Part shown: piece by piece, positions 61,998-64,000 of the stretch
Layout: each line of letters opens with the position of its first letter
Position numbering within the stretch: the stretch's first letter is position 1
Source of the DNA: Acidobacteriaceae bacterium
Lineage (GTDB): Bacteria; Acidobacteriota; Terriglobia; Terriglobales; Acidobacteriaceae
DNA: 64,000 bases
NCBI GenBank assembly: GCA_003134655.1
Contig: PLBY01000084.1
Location: forward strand, 1 to 64,000
Reading direction: 5' to 3'
Position numbers and translations under genes: made by a program
The notes under the pieces: generated by a model
Databases searched by the model: none
Seen by the model: only the letters and a program-made list of their open reading frames with translations
What the model was told of the DNA's origin: nothing

Positions 61998-63080
61998 TTA
62001 ATGTGACGCCGCCTTGACGGCCTCGGCAACTCTCTGCCCCATCTCCGTCGTGGAAACCGACGCATGGGATTTCCCCGCGAGATCCGCCGTCCGCGCACCT
62101 TTCGAGAGCACCGCCGAAACCGCCCTCTCAACGCACGTCGCTTCCGTCTCCAACTGAAACGAATGCCGCAACAACATCGCCACCGACAAAATCGCTCCCA
62201 GCGGATTGGCAATTCCCTTCCCCGCAATGTCCGGCGCCGAACCGTGCACCGGTTCATACAGACCAACCGGCCCTCCGATGCTCGCCGAAGCCAACAGTCC
62301 CAAAGATCCCACTACCCCACCGGCCTGATCCGACAAAATGTCCCCAAACATGTTCTCGGTGAGCAGGACGTCGAAATCCCTAGGCCGCTGCACCAGCAAC
62401 ATCGCGGCCGAATCGACATACTGATGTCCCAGCTTCACCTCGGGATAATCCTTCGCCACGCGCGTCACCACGTCCCGCCACAGCCGCGAACATTCCAGCA
62501 CGTTAGCCTTGTCCACCGACAAAACCTTGCGCCGCCGCTTCATCGCCAACTCAAACGCCACACGCGCGATGCGCTCGATCTCCGATTCGCCGTACCGCAT
62601 GGTGTTCACCGCGACCCGCGATCCCGGCGCACCTTCGATCGACCTTGGTGATCCAAAATAGGCTCCGCCCAGCAACTCGCGCACGATCATGATGTCAGTC
62701 CCGCGCACCAGTTCCGCCCGCAGAGGAGAACAATCCTCCAGCGCAGGAAAAAACACCGCCGGACGCAGGTTGGCATACGCCCCCAACTCACGCCGTATGC
62801 GAAGCAATCCCGCCTCAGGGCGAAGGTGACCCGGATTGTGATCGAACGCCGGACTCCCCACCGCCCCCAAAAGCACCGCAGAGGAATCCAGACAGGCCTT
62901 TACAGTATCCGCAGGCAACGGATCGTTCACCGCGGCGAGCGCCGCTCCGCCGATGAGTTTGGTTTGTAACTGAAGTCGATGCCCAAAGCCTTCAGCCACC
63001 GCTTGCAGAACGAGAACGGCCTGCTCGGTCACTTCCGGACCAATGCCGTCTCCAGGGAGAATCGTAAGTTTCAGAAGCAT
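61998..63080 (-). CDS. leuB: 3-isopropylmalate dehydrogenase
   Basis: A 360-aa NAD-dependent enzyme of leucine synthesis. LTILPGDGIGPEVTEQAVLV, the catalytic LRPEAGLLRIRRELGAYANL followed by RPAVFF, and FDVLLTENMFGDILSDQAGG with the metal-binding Asp residues are diagnostic; GLYEPVHGSAPDIAGKGIAN is the NAD-binding loop of the isopropylmalate branch. It lies 136 bp downstream of leuA on the same strand. leuC and leuD are not in the window. Confidence 0.95.
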   Translation of the reverse strand: MLLKLTILPGDGIGPEVTEQAVLVLQAVAEGFGHRLQLQTKLIGGAALAAVNDPLPADTVKACLDSSAVLLGAVGSPAFDHNPGHLRPEAGLLRIRRELGAYANLRPAVFFPALEDCSPLRAELVRGTDIMIVRELLGGAYFGSPRSIEGAPGSRVAVNTMRYGESEIERIARVAFELAMKRRRKVLSVDKANVLECSRLWRDVVTRVAKDYPEVKLGHQYVDSAAMLLVQRPRDFDVLLTENMFGDILSDQAGGVVGSLGLLASASIGGPVGLYEPVHGSAPDIAGKGIANPLGAILSVAMLLRHSFQLETEATCVERAVSAVLSKGARTADLAGKSHASVSTTEMGQRVAEAVKAASH

Positions 63081-63216
63081 TGGGATGATTGAGTACTTGG
63101 GAGATTTAGCACTTGGGTAATTGAAAACCCTGTAATTCTATCGCGTAGGCGGGCGAACGTGGCTGGGCGGTTCGTGAAATCACTCAATCACAAAATCCCT
63201 CAATGACTCAATTCTG

Positions 63217-64000
63217 CTACACGCCCCAGAGGTAGTCTTCCTGCTGCGTCTGCTCGTGGTGGGCATCCCCGTGAACCGGCAGCGGCACTCCGAACGCATT
63301 GGTCTGCGGACCAACCGGAAACGGCTTCGACGGCTCGGGCGTGGGTTCGGCAACGGGCGCGTTAACCACAGCCGCCTGCGGCGGAACGATCTTCTCAATC
63401 AGCGGCGTCGCCGATCCCGAAGGCTTGTGCGTGTCGCGGATCAGTTCCAGCAAGTGGTGATCTTCCACATGCTTGATCTTGTCGGCCAGCCGGACAAAGC
63501 GTCGGTAGATGTCGTCCAGCGCCCGCCGGTCGAACTGGTAGCCCAGTTGTTCGCAGCGAATGCTGAGAGCGTGACGTCCGGAGTGCTTGCCCAGCACCAG
63601 CTTCGAATCCGGCACGCCCACCGACTGGGGCGTCATAATTTCGTAGGTCAGCGGATTCTTCAACATGCCGTCCTGATGAATGCCCGCCTCGTGCGCAAAT
63701 GCATTGCGCCCGGTAATCGCCTTGTTCGGCTGCACCGGCACGCCGGTGATCTCGCTCAGCATCTGGCTGGAAGCAAAAATCTGATCGCCCACCACGCCCG
63801 TCTCGTACGGATACCGATCCGGACGAACCCGCATTGCCATCACAATCTCTTCCAGCGACGCATTCCCCGCCCGCTCCCCGATTCCATTGATCGTGCATTC
63901 GACCTGCCGCGCTCCCGCGGCCACCGCCGCCAGTGCATTGGCGACCGCCATGCCCAGATCGTTGTGGCAATGCGCGGAAATGATTACGTTCTCAATTCCC
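63217..64000 (-). CDS. leuA: 2-isopropylmalate synthase, partial (C-terminal part)
   Basis: The 261-residue visible part begins in the catalytic barrel and the 5' end lies beyond the window. [20 protein letters not shown] with the metal-binding His pair, [40 protein letters not shown] and [13 protein letters not shown] are conserved. After [18 protein letters not shown], where other LeuA proteins continue into a 130-160-residue allosteric domain, only a Pro/Ala-rich tail of about 75 residues remains, ending EDYLWGV. The regulatory domain is therefore absent. It is followed by leuB after 136 bp. Confidence 0.95.
   Translation of the reverse strand, partial: GIENVIISAHCHNDLGMAVANALAAVAAGARQVECTINGIGERAGNASLEEIVMAMRVRPDRYPYETGVVGDQIFASSQMLSEITGVPVQPNKAITGRNAFAHEAGIHQDGMLKNPLTYEIMTPQSVGVPDSKLVLGKHSGRHALSIRCEQLGYQFDRRALDDIYRRFVRLADKIKHVEDHHLLELIRDTHKPSGSATPLIEKIVPPQAAVVNAPVAEPTPEPSKPFPVGPQTNAFGVPLPVHGDAHHEQTQQEDYLWGV

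Overview
This is a moderately high-GC bacterial chromosome segment that most likely comes from Acidobacteriota (Terriglobia-like). The assignment rests on the gene families: a winged-helix/TPR regulator, a 981-aa Ser/Thr kinase/TPR protein, a GloVer-type repeat exoprotein, a porin-2-like barrel next to a heavy-metal RND pump, and intergenic palindromes and 7-bp tandem repeats. No 16S rRNA or other strong taxonomic marker is present, so this is inference.

Layout. 1-0.55 kb: tRNA-Val(GAC), whose discriminator base lies just outside the window, with a decayed tyrosine-recombinase (integrase) relic beside it. 0.86-12.4 kb: a KdpDE-like two-component pair, then an outer-membrane barrel, RND adaptor, heavy-metal-type RND pump and TolC-like channel, a KDPG aldolase and a CadD-like cadmium transporter; it reads as a metal-efflux locus. 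12.8-19.1 kb, minus strand: a UBP-type zinc-finger protein, a receiver/thioredoxin-fold/thioredoxin-reductase-like fusion lacking both CxxC motifs, a cyclic-nucleotide-domain histidine kinase abutting it, a DUF4126 membrane protein, a second flavin disulfide oxidoreductase and a stand-alone 5'-3' exonuclease. The first members look like a signalling circuit with a flavoprotein output, and this is the most unusual part of the window. 19.4-25.1 kb: ergothioneine genes egtD/egtB, a PhzF isomerase, and an osmoprotectant-type ABC transporter joined by ATGA overlaps.

25.2-36.8 kb is mostly housekeeping: CDP-alcohol phosphatidyltransferase, cysS, an FmdE-like protein, gatA/gatC, a DUF721/DciA protein, CCA-adding enzyme, an amidohydrolase under a conspicuous palindromic operator/promoter, an RlaP-type nucleotidyltransferase, tsaD and a single-domain receiver. 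37.1-43.5 kb is a complete ISC iron-sulfur operon (iscR-iscS-iscU-iscA-hscB-hscA-fdx-iscX) with an IscR-like dyad in the leader and a different repeat or palindrome in each wide spacer. 43.6-47.2 kb carries a GH2 glycosidase, galT and a YraN-type nuclease. 47.5-61 kb is rich in TPR proteins (CadC-like regulator, Ser/Thr kinase, rhomboid), plus an aminotransferase, an EamA transporter, an HD-GYP response regulator and a dolichyl-phosphate-type glycosyltransferase. The window ends in leuB and a leuA that lacks the usual C-terminal allosteric domain and runs off the right edge.

No CRISPR array, rRNA or intact mobile element was seen. Alternative start codons are common; where a Shine-Dalgarno sequence decided a start this is stated.
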